Part shown: piece after piece, positions 7,778 to 17,585 of the stretch
Position numbering within the stretch: the stretch's first letter is position 1
How the letters are laid out: each line of letters opens with the position of its first letter
NCBI RefSeq assembly: GCF_001425265.1
Contig: NZ_LMEC01000020.1
Coordinates: 248,001 to 312,000 of the forward strand
DNA from: Massilia sp. Root418
GTDB lineage: Bacteria; Pseudomonadota; Gammaproteobacteria; Burkholderiales; Burkholderiaceae_D
Reading direction: 5' to 3'
DNA: 64,000 nt
Notes under the pieces: generated by a model
What the model was told of the DNA's origin: nothing
What the model saw: the letters and a program-made list of their open reading frames with translations, nothing else
The model's database searches: none
Position numbers and translations under genes: made by a program

Positions 7778-8572
7778 TCAACGGTATGCGGGGTTCCAGC
7801 GCAGGAAATGCTTCTCCATCCCGCGCGAGGCCAGGTCGGCCAGCTTGCCGAGCAAGGCGTACAGCAGTATGCCGACCAGCACCACGTCCGTTTGCAGGAA
7901 TTCGCGCGCGTTCATGGTCATGTAGCCGATCCCGGCTTGCGCCGAAATGGTTTCGGCCACAATCAGCAGCACCCACACCAGTCCGAGCGAGAAGCGCACG
8001 CCCACCAGTACCGACGGCAGCGCGCCGGGCAGGATCACGTCGCGGTACAGCGCCCAGCCGGACACGCCGTAGCTGCGCGCCATCTCGATCAGTGCCGGGT
8101 CGGTGGAGCGGATGCCGTGGAAGGTGTTCAGGTAGACCGGAAAGAACACCCCCACCGCCAGCAGGAACAGCTTGGCCGTTTCGTCGATGCCGAACCACAG
8201 GATCACCAGCGGGATCAGCGCCAGCGCGGGGATGTTGCGTATCATCTGCAAGGTAGTGTCGAGCAGGGTTTCGGCGCGGCGGAAGCTGCCGGTCAGCAGT
8301 CCCAGTAGCAGCCCTGCCCCGGCGCCGATGGCGAAACCGCTGCCGGCGCGCCACAAGCTGGTGCGCAGATGCGTCCACAGCTCGCCGGATTCCGCCAGGG
8401 TCCAGAAGGCCCGCGCCACCGACCACGGCTCCGGCAGCACGCGGCTGGACAGCCAGCCTGCGCGGGCCGACACTTCCCACAGCAGCAGCAGGCCCGCCGG
8501 CAGCAGCCATGGCGCCAGCGCGGAGGCGTTACTGGTCTCAGTGGCCTTCGCGGCCTGCCCGGTGCGATCCAT
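7778..8572 (-). CDS. ssuC: Aliphatic sulfonate ABC transporter, permease subunit
   Basis: This 264-residue integral membrane protein has about six predicted helices and the BPD_transp_1 coupling motif in [24 protein letters not shown] (the EAA loop). [12 protein letters not shown] near the N-terminus, a [19 protein letters not shown] segment and [12 protein letters not shown] near the end are typical of SsuC/TauC. It lies between ssuD and ssuB: one base separates it from the ssuD stop and about a dozen bases lie before ssuB. It forms the inner-membrane channel for sulfonate import. Confidence 0.95.
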   Translation of the reverse strand: MDRTGQAAKATETSNASALAPWLLPAGLLLLWEVSARAGWLSSRVLPEPWSVARAFWTLAESGELWTHLRTSLWRAGSGFAIGAGAGLLLGLLTGSFRRAETLLDTTLQMIRNIPALALIPLVILWFGIDETAKLFLLAVGVFFPVYLNTFHGIRSTDPALIEMARSYGVSGWALYRDVILPGALPSVLVGVRFSLGLVWVLLIVAETISAQAGIGYMTMNAREFLQTDVVLVGILLYALLGKLADLASRGMEKHFLRWNPAYR

Positions 8573-8573
8573 G

Positions 8574-9722
8574 TCAGGCCGCCTTCTTCGGCAGGATATT
8601 GCTGGCCATGACCTCGCCGAACGGTCCGCTCAGCGACTGCTCCGTGACAGCCTTGCCCTTGCCCAGCAGCGGGAAAACCAGTTCCGCGAAACGGTACGAT
8701 TCCTCCAGATGCGGATAACCGGAGAAGATGAATGTGTCGATGCCCAGGTCCGCATATTCCCGGATGCGCGCGTGCACGGTTTCCGCGTCGCCCACCAGCG
8801 CGGTGCCGGCGCCGCCGCGCACCAGGCCCACGCCGGCCCACAGGTTGGGCGACACTTCCAGCTTGTCGCGCCGCCCGCCGTGCAGCTCGGCCATGCGGCG
8901 CTGGCCCACCGAATCCATCTTGCTGAACGCCGCCTGCGCCCTGGCGATCACTTCGTCGTCCAGGTGGCTGATCAGCTCTTCGGCCGCGCGCCACGCCGCC
9001 TCGTTCGTTTCACGCACGATCACGTGCAGCCGTATGCCGAAGCGCACCGTGCGGCCGTGCTTCGCCGCGCGCGCGCGGATATCGGCAATCTTTTCCGCCA
9101 CGGCGGCGGGCGGCTCGCCCCAGGTCAGGTACACGTCCATCTGCTCCGCCGCCAGCGCGTGCGCCGGTTCGGAAGAACCGCCGAAATACAGCGGCGGATA
9201 CGGCTTTTGCACCGGGGGGTACAGCGTGCGGGCGCCCTTCACCTGGATATGCTTGCCCTCGAAGTCGTAGCCCGCCTCGCCGCCTTCGCCGGACAGCGAG
9301 GCGCGCCACACGCGGACGAACTCGTCGGAAATCTCATAGCGCTTGGCATGGTCGGCAAACAGGCCGTCCGCTTCCAGCTCGCCCTGGTCGCCGCCGGTGA
9401 CCACGTTGATCAGCAGGCGACCGTTCGACAGCCGGTCGAAGGTCGACGCCATGCGCACCGCCAGCCCCGGCGTGGACAGGCCGGGCCGCACCGCCACCAG
9501 GAACTTCAGCTTCTTCGTCGCGTTGATCAGCGACGCAGCCACCACCCACGCGTCCTCGCAGGAGCGTCCGGTCGGCAGCAGCACGCCGTCGTAGCCCAGC
9601 GTATCGGCAGCGACGGCAACCTGCTGCAGGTAGTCCGCATCGACCGCGCGCGCGCCCTTGGACGTCCCAAGGTAGCGGCTGTCGCCGTGCGTGGGGATGA
9701 ACCAGAAAATATTCAACGACAT
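8574..9722 (-). CDS. ssuD: FMNH2-dependent alkanesulfonate monooxygenase
   Basis: From the ATG at 9722 (AGAGGAA upstream) this is a 382-residue luciferase-like TIM barrel, almost the length of E. coli SsuD. Visible family segments are [37 protein letters not shown], the [12 protein letters not shown] strand, [15 protein letters not shown] and YFGGSSEPA. The enzyme cleaves the C-S bond of alkanesulfonates with O2 and FMNH2, giving an aldehyde and sulfite. SsuE, encoded first in this operon, supplies the reduced flavin. An upstream in-frame extension of 12 residues has no family support. Confidence 0.97.
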   Translation of the reverse strand: MSLNIFWFIPTHGDSRYLGTSKGARAVDADYLQQVAVAADTLGYDGVLLPTGRSCEDAWVVAASLINATKKLKFLVAVRPGLSTPGLAVRMASTFDRLSNGRLLINVVTGGDQGELEADGLFADHAKRYEISDEFVRVWRASLSGEGGEAGYDFEGKHIQVKGARTLYPPVQKPYPPLYFGGSSEPAHALAAEQMDVYLTWGEPPAAVAEKIADIRARAAKHGRTVRFGIRLHVIVRETNEAAWRAAEELISHLDDEVIARAQAAFSKMDSVGQRRMAELHGGRRDKLEVSPNLWAGVGLVRGGAGTALVGDAETVHARIREYADLGIDTFIFSGYPHLEESYRFAELVFPLLGKGKAVTEQSLSGPFGEVMASNILPKKAA

Positions 9723-9732
9723 GGCATTCCTC

Positions 9733-10710
9733 TTAAAGCTTGAACGGCAGCAGCGCATCCTTGACCACGATCGGCCTGGGGATCAGCTTCAGGGCCGCGA
9801 ACGCATCGGCCACCTTCTGCTGCGCTGCGATCACCTCGGGCGTCACCGGCTTCACGCCGTAGGCGTAGCGCGAGGCTGCCAGCTCCACCACGCCGGTATC
9901 CAGGCCGGTCTGCACCGCCAGGATGGCGGCCACTTCCTTCTGGTTGTTCAGGCCCCATTCGTCCACCTTGGCCAGTTCCTCGATGACGATGCGGACGACC
10001 TCCTGGTGCTTCTCCGCGTAAGGCCGCGCCGCCAGGTAGAACTGGTGATTGGCCACCAGGCCTTGCCCGTCCACCAGCACCCGCGCGCCCAGCTGCTTCT
10101 CGGCCGCCGCCAGGAAGGGGTCCCAGATGGCCCAGGCGTCCACGCTGCCGCGCTCGAAGGCGGCGCGCGCGTCGGCCGGGGGCAGGAACACCACTTCCAC
10201 GTCCTTGTACGCCAGGCCGGCCTTCTCCAGCGCCTTCACCAGCAGGAAGTGGACGTTGGAGCCCTTGTTCAGGACGATCTTCTTGCCTTTCAGGTCGGCC
10301 AGGCTGCGCGCCTTGGAATCCCTGGGCACCACGATGGCCTCGCTGGTCGGCGACGGCGGCTCGTTGCCGACGTAGACCAGGCTGGCGCCGGCGGCCTGCG
10401 CGAAGATGGGCGGCGCTTCGCCCACCGTGCCGAAGTCGATGCTGCCCACGTTCAGGCCTTCCAGCAGTACCGGACCGGCGGGGAACTCGGTCCATTTCAC
10501 GTCGATGCCCTTGGCGGCCAGGCGCTTCTCCAGCGTGCCGCGCCCTTTCAGCAGCGTCAGCGTGCCGTACTTCTGGTAGCCGATGCGCAGCACCGGCCTG
10601 GCTTGCGCCTGCGCCGCGCCGGGCAGCCCGGCCACGGCCACGCCGGCGGCGCCGGCAAACAGCAGGCCCAATGTGCGGCGGCGCGCGGCGCGCTTGCGTA
10701 GGTTGTTCAT
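9733..10710 (-). CDS. ssuA: Aliphatic sulfonate-binding periplasmic protein
   Basis: This 325-residue solute-binding protein starts with an Arg-rich signal peptide ([19 protein letters not shown], cleavage near AAQAQA) that could use Tat or Sec. It then has the [21 protein letters not shown] strand, the [17 protein letters not shown] segment, [18 protein letters not shown] and the [21 protein letters not shown] segment. These are characteristic of the SsuA/TauA family. It delivers sulfonates to SsuCB. Ten bases separate it from ssuD, and it follows ssuE in the same operon. Confidence 0.95.
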   Translation of the reverse strand: MNNLRKRAARRRTLGLLFAGAAGVAVAGLPGAAQAQARPVLRIGYQKYGTLTLLKGRGTLEKRLAAKGIDVKWTEFPAGPVLLEGLNVGSIDFGTVGEAPPIFAQAAGASLVYVGNEPPSPTSEAIVVPRDSKARSLADLKGKKIVLNKGSNVHFLLVKALEKAGLAYKDVEVVFLPPADARAAFERGSVDAWAIWDPFLAAAEKQLGARVLVDGQGLVANHQFYLAARPYAEKHQEVVRIVIEELAKVDEWGLNNQKEVAAILAVQTGLDTGVVELAASRYAYGVKPVTPEVIAAQQKVADAFAALKLIPRPIVVKDALLPFKL

Positions 10711-10722
10711 GTTGCCCCTTTT

Positions 10723-11349
10723 TTATGCAGCCTGGCTGGCCGGCGTGTACGGATGGTCTTGCAGCGAGCGCACCGGGGCGCCGTTGGCGACGTGCACGGA
10801 ATGCGCGGCGCGCAGCCTGGTTAGCGGCGCCAGCGCCGTTACCAGCTCGTCCACGCCGGCCGTAACGCGGGCGGCGATGGGCGGCGCCAGGGTCAGGCCA
10901 TCATCGTCCTGCCATACCAGCTGCTGGCTGGTGGCGAAAATACTGGTCAGCACCTGCTTGGCGGCCAGGGCGTGCAGCACCGGGCGCAACGCATAGTCCA
11001 GCGCCAGCATGTGCGACTGCGTGCCGCCGGTGGCAAGCGGCAGCACCAACTTGCCGGCCAGGCCGTCCTGCGGCAGCAGGTCCAGGAAGGCCTTCAGCAC
11101 GCCGGAATACGATGCCTTGTAGACCGGCGTGGCGATCACGATGGCTTGCGCCGAGGCCACCGCGTCGATGGCGCGCCGGATGCCGGCATCGTCGATGTCC
11201 GCATGCAGCAGCGCTTGCGCGGGCAAGTCCCGCACGTGCAGGCGCTGCAGCTGGTGCCCGTGCACTGCCAGCCTGTCGCCGATGTGCAGCAGCAGCCTGC
11301 TGGAGCTGGATGGAAGCGAAGGACTGCCGCCAAGAAGTAGGATGCTCAT
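10723..11349 (-). CDS. ssuE: NAD(P)H-dependent FMN reductase of the sulfonate operon
   Basis: This 208-residue flavodoxin-fold protein begins MSILLLGGSPSLPSSSSRLL, the flavin phosphate-binding loop, and contains IVIATPVYKASYSGVLKAFLDLLPQDGL and PLATGGTQSHMLALDYALRPVL, both strongly typical of SsuE. It reduces FMN with NAD(P)H for SsuD, and possibly for the two other flavin monooxygenases encoded nearby. It is the first gene of ssuEADCB and is divergent from the DszC-like gene. The 193-bp gap between them holds several dyads. Confidence 0.95.
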   Translation of the reverse strand: MSILLLGGSPSLPSSSSRLLLHIGDRLAVHGHQLQRLHVRDLPAQALLHADIDDAGIRRAIDAVASAQAIVIATPVYKASYSGVLKAFLDLLPQDGLAGKLVLPLATGGTQSHMLALDYALRPVLHALAAKQVLTSIFATSQQLVWQDDDGLTLAPPIAARVTAGVDELVTALAPLTRLRAAHSVHVANGAPVRSLQDHPYTPASQAA

Positions 11350-11419
11350 TTTTCTCCCCGTGTCTGGATGGTTTTTTCCAGACTACGGCCGTCCGCCTGA
11401 AAGCAGAACGAATTGTTTT

Positions 11420-11467
11420 GCGCATCGATATGCGCTTTTCAGCGCATGACGTTTCCGCATATGGAAA
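11420..11467. promoter_or_regulatory. Array of dyads in the divergent ssuE / DszC-like promoter region
   Basis: GCGCAT (11420-11425), ATGCGC (11430-11435) and GCGCAT (11442-11447) form two adjoining inverted pairs. A third dyad, TTTCC-N6-GGAAA, covers 11452-11467. The region contains CGATATGCG and CCGCATAT, which both recur at 17564-17585 before the serine acetyltransferase gene. A LysR-type sulfur regulator (CysB, Cbl or SsuR type) is a plausible ligand, but this is inference. Confidence 0.45.
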
Positions 11468-11542
11468 GCCGGATTTCTTCGTGTACGGGGCGGGAATGCC
11501 GGTGCGATACTGGTCCGCATCGACATCACCGGAATCTGTATC

Positions 11543-12721
11543 ATGGAGGAAGAGTTCTTCGCCGAAGACCCCATCGCCACCGCGTCGGCGCTTGCCGCCC
11601 GTCTGGCGCAAAACGCCGTGGAGCGCGACCGCGCAGGCGGCCACGCTGCCACGGAACGCGAATGGATCCGCGAATCGGGCCTGCTCACGCTGTCCATCCC
11701 CGCCGAATTCGGCGGCCAGGGCGCCAGCTGGAGCACGGTGTACCAGGTGATCCGCATCCTGGCGCGGGCCGACAGCGCACTGGCCCACGTCTTCGGTTTC
11801 CACCACCTGCAACTGGCGGGCATCCGCCTGTACGGCAGCGCGCAGCAGCAGCGCCGCCTGCTGACGGAAACCGTCGAACAGCGCCTGTTCTGGGGCAATG
11901 CCCTGAATCCGCTGGACAAGCGCACCACGGCAGCCGAGACGCGCGGCGGCTACGAGCTGAATGGCCTGAAAAGCTTTGCCTCCGGCTCGGTCGGTTCCGA
12001 CTGGCTCACGTTGTCGGCCTGGCACGCGCCCACGCAAAGCGCGCTGATCGCCGTGCTGCCGACGCGGCAGGAAGGTATCCGCGTGCAGGCCGACTGGGAC
12101 GCCTTCGGCCAGCGCCAGACCGACAGCGGCAACGTCTCCTTCAACGGCGTGCGCCTGGCGGAGGAGCTGGTGCTGCAGGCGCCCGGCCAGGCGCCCACGC
12201 CGCAAGCCACGCTGCGCTCGCAGGTTGCGCAGCTGATCATGGCCAACCTCTATCTCGGCATAGCCGAAGGCGCATTCGACGCGGCGCGCGCCTATACCAA
12301 CGAGGAAGCGCGGCCGTGGTTCCAGTCCGGCGTGCCGGCGGCCAGCGACGACCCGCTGGTGCAGCACCGCTACGGCCAGCTGTGGACCTTGCTGCGCCCC
12401 GCGCAAGTGCTGGCCGACCATGCGGCGCGCGAGCTGGACCGCGTGTTCGCGCAAGGCGCGCAGGTCAGCGCGCGCACGCGCGGCGAGCTGGCGGTGGCAG
12501 TCGCTGAAGCGAAGGTGCTGTCGCACAAGGCGGGCGTGGAGATCAGCAGCCAGCTGTTCGAGCTGACCGGCGCGCGCTCCACGTCGGCCAAATACGGTTT
12601 CGACCGTTACTGGCGCAACGTCCGCGTGCATACCCTGCACGATCCCATCGACTACAAATACCGTGACCTGGGGCGCTTTGCCCTGCAAGGCACGCTTCCG
12701 GAACCTACTGCATATTCGTAA
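11543..12721 (+). CDS. DszC/SfnB-like flavin-dependent monooxygenase of the acyl-CoA dehydrogenase fold
   Basis: This 392-residue protein has the acyl-CoA dehydrogenase fold but matches the sulfur-oxidising branch (DszC, SfnB). Seen are [20 protein letters not shown], the [17 protein letters not shown] segment, [30 protein letters not shown] and [18 protein letters not shown] at the end. In such enzymes reduced flavin and O2 oxygenate organosulfur compounds (sulfones, thiophenes); the catalytic base of true acyl-CoA dehydrogenases is not needed. Its stop codon overlaps the metN-like start (TAATG), so it heads an operon with the ABC importer and the NtaA-type monooxygenase. The substrate is not identifiable from sequence. 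Confidence 0.85.
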   Translation: MEEEFFAEDPIATASALAARLAQNAVERDRAGGHAATEREWIRESGLLTLSIPAEFGGQGASWSTVYQVIRILARADSALAHVFGFHHLQLAGIRLYGSAQQQRRLLTETVEQRLFWGNALNPLDKRTTAAETRGGYELNGLKSFASGSVGSDWLTLSAWHAPTQSALIAVLPTRQEGIRVQADWDAFGQRQTDSGNVSFNGVRLAEELVLQAPGQAPTPQATLRSQVAQLIMANLYLGIAEGAFDAARAYTNEEARPWFQSGVPAASDDPLVQHRYGQLWTLLRPAQVLADHAARELDRVFAQGAQVSARTRGELAVAVAEAKVLSHKAGVEISSQLFELTGARSTSAKYGFDRYWRNVRVHTLHDPIDYKYRDLGRFALQGTLPEPTAYS

Positions 12722-13641
12722 TGACGACTCCTGACCAAGTCCCCCGCGCGCCGCTGATACAGATCCGTGGCGCCAGCAAGACGTTCGCCCTTCCCAAGGG
12801 CGGCCAATTCCACGCCGTCAAAAACGTGTCGCTGGAAATACGCGAGGGCGAAATATTCGGCCTGATAGGCAAGAGCGGCGCCGGCAAGTCCACCTTGCTG
12901 CGCCTGATTAACCTGCTGGAGCAGCCGGACAGCGGCAGCGTCACGGTCGACGGCCGCGAGCTGACGGCGCTGGGCAAGCGCGAACTGCGCGAGGCGCGGC
13001 AGAATATCGGCATGATCTTCCAGCAGTTCAACCTGCTGCAGAATGCCAGCGTGTTCGACAACGTGGCCTTCCCCTTGCGCATACACGGCGGACGCACCGG
13101 CGCGCAGCTTGCCGCGCGCGTGCGGGACTGCCTTGAGCTGGTGGAGCTGGGCGGCAAGGCGGACAGCTATCCGGCGCAGCTGTCGGGCGGGCAGAAGCAG
13201 CGCGTGGCCATCGCGCGCGCGCTGGCCAGCGGACCGGCCGTGCTGCTGTGCGACGAGCCGACCTCCGCGCTGGACGCGGAGACCACGCGCGCGCTGCTCG
13301 CCACGCTGAAGGACATCAACCATCGCCTCGGCGTCACCATCGTGATCGTCAGCCACGAACTGTCTGTGCTGGACGCCATCTGCGACCGGGTCGCCGTGAT
13401 CGAGGACGGCGCCATCGCCGAGGCATTTGCGCTTGACGGCAGCGATAAGGACAACGATAACGGCGGCGCCTTGCGCAAGACGGCCCTTGGCCGCGAGCTC
13501 GCCAGCCTGCGCCCCGCCGCGCCCTTGCCCGCGCCCTCGCCCTTGCCCGGGCCTCCCGCGGGCGCCCCACGGCCGGTCCATGCGCAACCTGCCGGCGCCG
13601 CTTCCCCGGCCCCTATCCGCACGGAGGCCGCCCATGCTTGA
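12721..13641 (+). CDS. metN: MetN-type ABC transporter ATP-binding protein lacking the NIL domain
   Basis: This 306-residue ATPase has Walker [11 protein letters not shown]-loop [22 protein letters not shown] (the MetN hallmark), signature [15 protein letters not shown], Walker [13 protein letters not shown] and VSHELSVLD. After about residue 250 the expected C-terminal NIL domain, which binds methionine and trans-inhibits MetN, is absent. It is replaced by an Ala/Pro-rich low-complexity tail. The tail overlaps the metI start by eight bases. MetN identity of the ATPase core is clear, but the missing sensor and the neighbours suggest an organosulfur substrate other than, or in addition to, methionine. 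Confidence 0.88.
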   Translation: MTTPDQVPRAPLIQIRGASKTFALPKGGQFHAVKNVSLEIREGEIFGLIGKSGAGKSTLLRLINLLEQPDSGSVTVDGRELTALGKRELREARQNIGMIFQQFNLLQNASVFDNVAFPLRIHGGRTGAQLAARVRDCLELVELGGKADSYPAQLSGGQKQRVAIARALASGPAVLLCDEPTSALDAETTRALLATLKDINHRLGVTIVIVSHELSVLDAICDRVAVIEDGAIAEAFALDGSDKDNDNGGALRKTALGRELASLRPAAPLPAPSPLPGPPAGAPRPVHAQPAGAASPAPIRTEAAHA

Positions 13642-14296
13642 GAAAATCCTCACCCTGCTGCCCGAGCTGTGGACCGCGCTGGGCCAGACGCTCACCATGC
13701 TGGGCATCGGCCTGTCAGCCGCCGTGCTGATCGGCGGCCCGCTGGGCGTGCTGCTGTTCCTGGTGGCCGACGGCCAGTCGCTGCAGAACAAGCCCGCCTC
13801 CCTGCTGCTCGGCTGGTTCGTCAACACGGTGCGCTCCTTCCCCTTCATTATCCTGCTGGTGGCGCTGGTGCCGCTCACGCGCATCATCGCCGGCACCTCC
13901 ATCGGCCCGCTGGCGGCCGCCGTGCCGCTCTCGTTCGCCGCCATCCCCTACTTCGCCCGCATGGTCGAACAGGCGCTGCGCGAAGTGCCGCGCGGCGTGA
14001 TCGAAGCGGCGCACGCCATGGGCGCGTCCGAACTGCAGATCGTGCTGCGCGTGCTGCTGGTGGAAGCCCGCTCCGGCCTGGTGCTGGCGCTCACCGTGCT
14101 GTCCATCAGCTTCCTGTCCTACTCCGCCGTAGCCGGCGTGGTGGGCGGCGGCGGCATCGGCGACCTCGCCATCCGCTACGGCTACTACCGCTTTGAGACC
14201 GACATCATGATCGCCACGGTCGCCGTGCTGATCGCCATCGTCCAGGCCATCCAGTTCACCGGCAACCGCATCGCGCGCCGGCTCGACAAACGCTAA
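13634..14296 (+). CDS. metI: MetI-type ABC transporter permease
   Basis: From the ATG at 13634, with CGGAGG upstream, this 220-residue protein has five or six membrane helices. It contains the MetI pattern: [20 protein letters not shown], the [28 protein letters not shown] segment, the coupling loop [28 protein letters not shown] and [26 protein letters not shown]. It overlaps the metN end by eight bases. The same frame remains open upstream to 13427, but that part is antisense-like Arg/Pro-rich sequence inside metN. Confidence 0.93.
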   Translation: MLEKILTLLPELWTALGQTLTMLGIGLSAAVLIGGPLGVLLFLVADGQSLQNKPASLLLGWFVNTVRSFPFIILLVALVPLTRIIAGTSIGPLAAAVPLSFAAIPYFARMVEQALREVPRGVIEAAHAMGASELQIVLRVLLVEARSGLVLALTVLSISFLSYSAVAGVVGGGGIGDLAIRYGYYRFETDIMIATVAVLIAIVQAIQFTGNRIARRLDKR

Positions 14297-14327
14297 GCAA
14301 AAACGCCAACCCCACCAGGAGAACTTT

Positions 14328-15191
14328 ATGAGCACATTCCACCACGCCCGCCGCCGCACCCTGGTCCTGCGCGCCCTCAGCATCGCGGTCCTTGCCGCCG
14401 CCGGGCTGGCCACCGGCCTCGTTTCCGCGCCGGCCAGCGCCAAGGACCCGAAGGAAGTGGTGATCGGCACCAGCGCCGGCCCCTACGCCGACCAGATCAA
14501 GCTGGGCATCAAGCCCATCCTGGAAAAGCAGGGCTACAAGGTCAAGCTGGTCGAGTTCAACGACTACATCCAGCCCAACTTCGCGCTGGCCGAAGGCTCG
14601 CTGGACGCCAACGTGTTCCAGCACATCATCTACCTGAAGAAGTTCGCCAGCGAGCACAAACTCGCGCTGAGCGAACTGGTGACCATCCCCACCGCACCCA
14701 TCGCCATCTACAGCAAGAAGCACAAGACGCTCAACGAGGCGAAGGAAGGCACCACGGTGGCACTGCCGAACGACCCGGCCAACCAGGCGCGCGCGCTGGT
14801 GCTGCTGGACCAGCTGGGCTGGATCAAGCTGCGCCCCGGCACCGATCCTATCCGCGCCTCCGAGAAGGACATCGCCGCCAACATCAGGAAGATCAAGCTG
14901 GTGCCGCTGGAAGCCGCGCAGCTGCCGCGCTCCCTGCAGGATACCGACTACTCCTTCGTAAACGGTAACTACGCACTGGCCTCCGGCCTGAAGCTGAAGG
15001 ACGCGCTGGTGACCGAGAAGATCTCGCCCAACTACATCAACCTGGTGGCGGTGCGCACGGCAGACAAGGACAAGCAGTTCGCCAAGGACCTGGAAGCGGC
15101 CTACCGCTCGCGCGAATTCCTGGCCGTGACAAACAAGCACTTTGCCGACTATTCCAAGACCGATTACCAGCTCGCGCTCGAAGCCAAATGA
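14328..15191 (+). CDS. metQ: MetQ/NlpA-type substrate-binding protein
   Basis: This 287-residue secreted binding protein has an Arg-rich signal peptide ending near APASAKD with no lipobox, so it is probably soluble rather than a lipoprotein. The mature part has VVIGTSAGPYADQIKLGIKPILEKQGYKVKLVEFNDYIQPNFALAEGSLDANVFQHIIYLKKFA, the MetQ family core. PLEAAQLPRSLQDTDYSFVNGNYAL is also typical. A CAGGAG sequence precedes the ATG. Its stop overlaps the start of the next monooxygenase (ATGA). The ligand could be methionine or another organosulfur compound such as a sulfoxide or sulfone. Confidence 0.9.
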   Translation: MSTFHHARRRTLVLRALSIAVLAAAGLATGLVSAPASAKDPKEVVIGTSAGPYADQIKLGIKPILEKQGYKVKLVEFNDYIQPNFALAEGSLDANVFQHIIYLKKFASEHKLALSELVTIPTAPIAIYSKKHKTLNEAKEGTTVALPNDPANQARALVLLDQLGWIKLRPGTDPIRASEKDIAANIRKIKLVPLEAAQLPRSLQDTDYSFVNGNYALASGLKLKDALVTEKISPNYINLVAVRTADKDKQFAKDLEAAYRSREFLAVTNKHFADYSKTDYQLALEAK

Positions 15192-16543
15192 GCAAGCGCA
15201 TCCGCTTCAACGCGTTCCAGATGAACACAGTGGGCCACCAGTCGCCCGGCCTGTGGCGGCATCCGCGCGACAACAGCCACCGCTACACCGATCCGCAGCA
15301 CTGGACCGAGCTGGCGCAGCTGCTGGAAGCGGGCCGCTTCGACGCCGTGTTCCTGGCCGACGTGCTGGGCGTGTACGACGTCTACCATGGCAGCGTGGAC
15401 GCCGCGCTGAAGCACGCCGTGCAAGTGCCGCTGAACGACCCGCTCGCGCTGGTGCCGCTGATGGCGCAGGCCACCGGGCACCTGGGCTTCGGCGTCACCT
15501 GCGCGCTGACCTACGAGCATCCCTACACGTTTGCACGCCGGCTCTCCACGCTGGACCACCTGACGCGCGGCCGCATAGGCTGGAACATCGTCACCGGCTA
15601 CCTGGACAGCGCGGCGCGCAACCTCGGCCTGGAACGCCAGCCCGGGCACGACGAGCGTTATGACGTGGCCGACGAATACCTGGCCGTGGTGCGCAAGCTG
15701 TGGGAGTACAGCTGGGAGGACGACGCGGTGGTGAACGACAAGGAGCGCGGCGTGTACATCGACGCGGCCAGGGTGCACCCGATCGCGCACGAGGGCCGCT
15801 ACTACAAGGTGCCGGGCATCCACCTGTGCGCGCCGTCGCCGCAGCGCACGCCGGTGCTGTTCCAGGCCGGCGCCTCGAAGCGCGGCACGGCGTTCGCCGC
15901 GCAGCACGCCGAAGTGACCTTCGTCAGCGGGCCGAGCAAGGCCGTGGTGGCGAAGTACGTGGACGATTTGCGCAGCGCGGCCGTGGCGGCGGGCCGTGGC
16001 GCCGGGGACCTGCTGGTCTATGCGCAGGCGCTGGTCATCACCGGCGCCAGCGAGGAGGAAGCCTGGGCCAAGTACGAGGAGTACCGCAGCCATATCGATA
16101 TCGAGGCGGCGCTGGTGCTGCTGTCCGGATGGACCGGCGTGGACTTCAGCCTGTATCCGCTGGACGCCACCATCGACTATATCGATTCGGACGCGGGCCG
16201 CTCGGCGCTGGCATCCTTCAGCCAGGCCGACCCGGCGCGCACATGGACAGTGCGCGAGGCGGCCGAATTCATTGGCCTGGGCGGGCGCGGGCCGGTGCTG
16301 GTGGGCGGCGCCGCCAGGGTGGCGGACCAGCTGGAAGCCTGGCAGGATGAAACCGGCATCGACGGCTTCAACCTGGCCTTCGCGGTAGCGCATGAATCGA
16401 TGCGCGACGTGGTGGACTACATCGTGCCCGAGCTGCAGCGGCGCGGGCGCTACCAGCGCGAGTACGCGCCCGGAACGCTCAGGGAGAAACTGCTGGGGCG
16501 GGCGCGCGCGCATGCCCCGGCAGCGGCGCCCATCCTGCCTTAG
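15188..16543 (+). CDS. NtaA/DmoA-family FMNH2-dependent monooxygenase
   Basis: This 451-residue luciferase-like enzyme carries family marks of the NtaA/SnaA/DszA group: IRFNAFQMNTVGHQSPGLWRHP, the WTELAQLLEAGRFDAVFLADVLG segment, FARRLSTLDHLTRGRIGWNIVTGYLDSAARNLG and PVLFQAGASKRGTAFAA. Members oxidise nitrilotriacetate, dibenzothiophene sulfone or dimethylsulfide with FMNH2 from a separate reductase. No dedicated reductase is next to it, so SsuE may serve. It is translationally coupled to metQ and ends convergent with the serine acetyltransferase, the two stop codons overlapping. Confidence 0.88.
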   Translation: MSKRIRFNAFQMNTVGHQSPGLWRHPRDNSHRYTDPQHWTELAQLLEAGRFDAVFLADVLGVYDVYHGSVDAALKHAVQVPLNDPLALVPLMAQATGHLGFGVTCALTYEHPYTFARRLSTLDHLTRGRIGWNIVTGYLDSAARNLGLERQPGHDERYDVADEYLAVVRKLWEYSWEDDAVVNDKERGVYIDAARVHPIAHEGRYYKVPGIHLCAPSPQRTPVLFQAGASKRGTAFAAQHAEVTFVSGPSKAVVAKYVDDLRSAAVAAGRGAGDLLVYAQALVITGASEEEAWAKYEEYRSHIDIEAALVLLSGWTGVDFSLYPLDATIDYIDSDAGRSALASFSQADPARTWTVREAAEFIGLGGRGPVLVGGAARVADQLEAWQDETGIDGFNLAFAVAHESMRDVVDYIVPELQRRGRYQREYAPGTLREKLLGRARAHAPAAAPILP

Positions 16544-17493
16544 CGGCAGTCGTTGCGCATCTGCGCCTGGGACACGCTGCTGTTGGCCGGCACGCTCTGC
16601 GTGAGCCACACATTGCCGCCAATGGTGGACCCGGCGCCGATGGTGATGCGGCCCAGGATGGTGGCGCCGGCGTAGATCACCACGTCGTCCTCCACGATAG
16701 GATGGCGCGGCGTGCCCTTGATCAGCGCACCGCTGGCATCGGCCGGGAAGCGCTTGGCGCCCAGGGTAACGTGCTGGTACAGCCGCACGCCCTGCCCGAT
16801 GATCGCGGTTTCGCCGATCACCACGCCGGTGCCATGGTCGATGAAGAAGCTGGCGCCGATCTGCGCCGCCGGGTGGATATCCACCCCGGTCTTGGAATGC
16901 GCAATGTCGCAGATCAGGCGCGCGATGAAGGGCGCGCCCAGCTGGTGCAGCAAGTGCGCCAGGCGGTAATGCAGGATGGCGATGGTGCCCGGGTAGCACA
17001 GCATGATCTCGGCCACCGAGGTGGCGGCCGGGTCGCCTGCGAAGGCGGCCTGCACGTCCGACACCAGCAGCGCGCGGATGCGCGGCAGCCCGGCGGCGAA
17101 TTCGCGCGTGATGTTGTGCGCCTGTTCGGTCAGCGCGTCCTCGCTGCTGTGGCGCGCCAGCTCCGCCGACTGCTCGGAGAACTGCAGGCCGCGCCGCACC
17201 TGCTCGGTGAGGCGGTTCAGCGTGGTGTTGAGCGTATCGCCGACGAAGTAGTCGATACTCTCGTCGGTGAGGTTGGGCCGGCCGTAATGGGTGGGGAACA
17301 GCACGGCCGACAAGCCGTTGACGATGGTGGTCAGCGCCTCGCGCGACGGCAGCTCGCGCACCCGGCCCTGGTGGCGGATATTGTGCGTGGCTTCGCGCGA
17401 GATGCGCAGCTGCTCGATCACCGGTCCCAGGTTCCAGTGCGCGGGGCGCACGCCGGTGCCGTCATAGGTATCGATAGTCATGGAATGGCTCAA
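16540..17493 (-). CDS. epsC: Serine O-acetyltransferase (EpsC/SrpH type)
   Basis: This 317-residue protein has a helical N-terminal domain and a left-handed beta-helix of hexapeptide repeats. The second half shows CDIAHSKTGVDIHPAAQIGASFFIDHGTGVVIGETAIIGQGVRLYQHVTLG and DDVVIYAGATILGRITIGAGSTIGGNVWL. The catalytic His of the IDHGTG motif is present. The N-terminal domain is longer than in short CysE proteins and resembles the EpsC/SrpH branch. It forms O-acetylserine from serine and acetyl-CoA, giving both the acceptor of sulfide in cysteine synthesis and the CysB coinducer precursor. That fits the sulfur island. Confidence 0.92.
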   Translation of the reverse strand: MSHSMTIDTYDGTGVRPAHWNLGPVIEQLRISREATHNIRHQGRVRELPSREALTTIVNGLSAVLFPTHYGRPNLTDESIDYFVGDTLNTTLNRLTEQVRRGLQFSEQSAELARHSSEDALTEQAHNITREFAAGLPRIRALLVSDVQAAFAGDPAATSVAEIMLCYPGTIAILHYRLAHLLHQLGAPFIARLICDIAHSKTGVDIHPAAQIGASFFIDHGTGVVIGETAIIGQGVRLYQHVTLGAKRFPADASGALIKGTPRHPIVEDDVVIYAGATILGRITIGAGSTIGGNVWLTQSVPANSSVSQAQMRNDCR

Positions 17494-17540
17494 TAAAAAA
17501 CAGTGTTATCGCACAGGAGCATAAACAGCGGCCCCCGCAA

Positions 17541-17585
17541 AGCGAAAGAATAATTTCGCTGTTCGATATGCGAAATCCGCATATC
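17541..17585. promoter_or_regulatory. Two dyads between the serine acetyltransferase and Bcr/CflA genes
   Basis: AGCGAAA (17541-17547) is repeated inverted as TTTCGCT (17554-17560). GATATGCG (17565-17572) is repeated inverted as CGCATATC (17578-17585). Both are perfect. The second shares CGATATGCG and CCGCATAT with the ssuE promoter region, so it may bind the same sulfur regulator. Confidence 0.45.
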
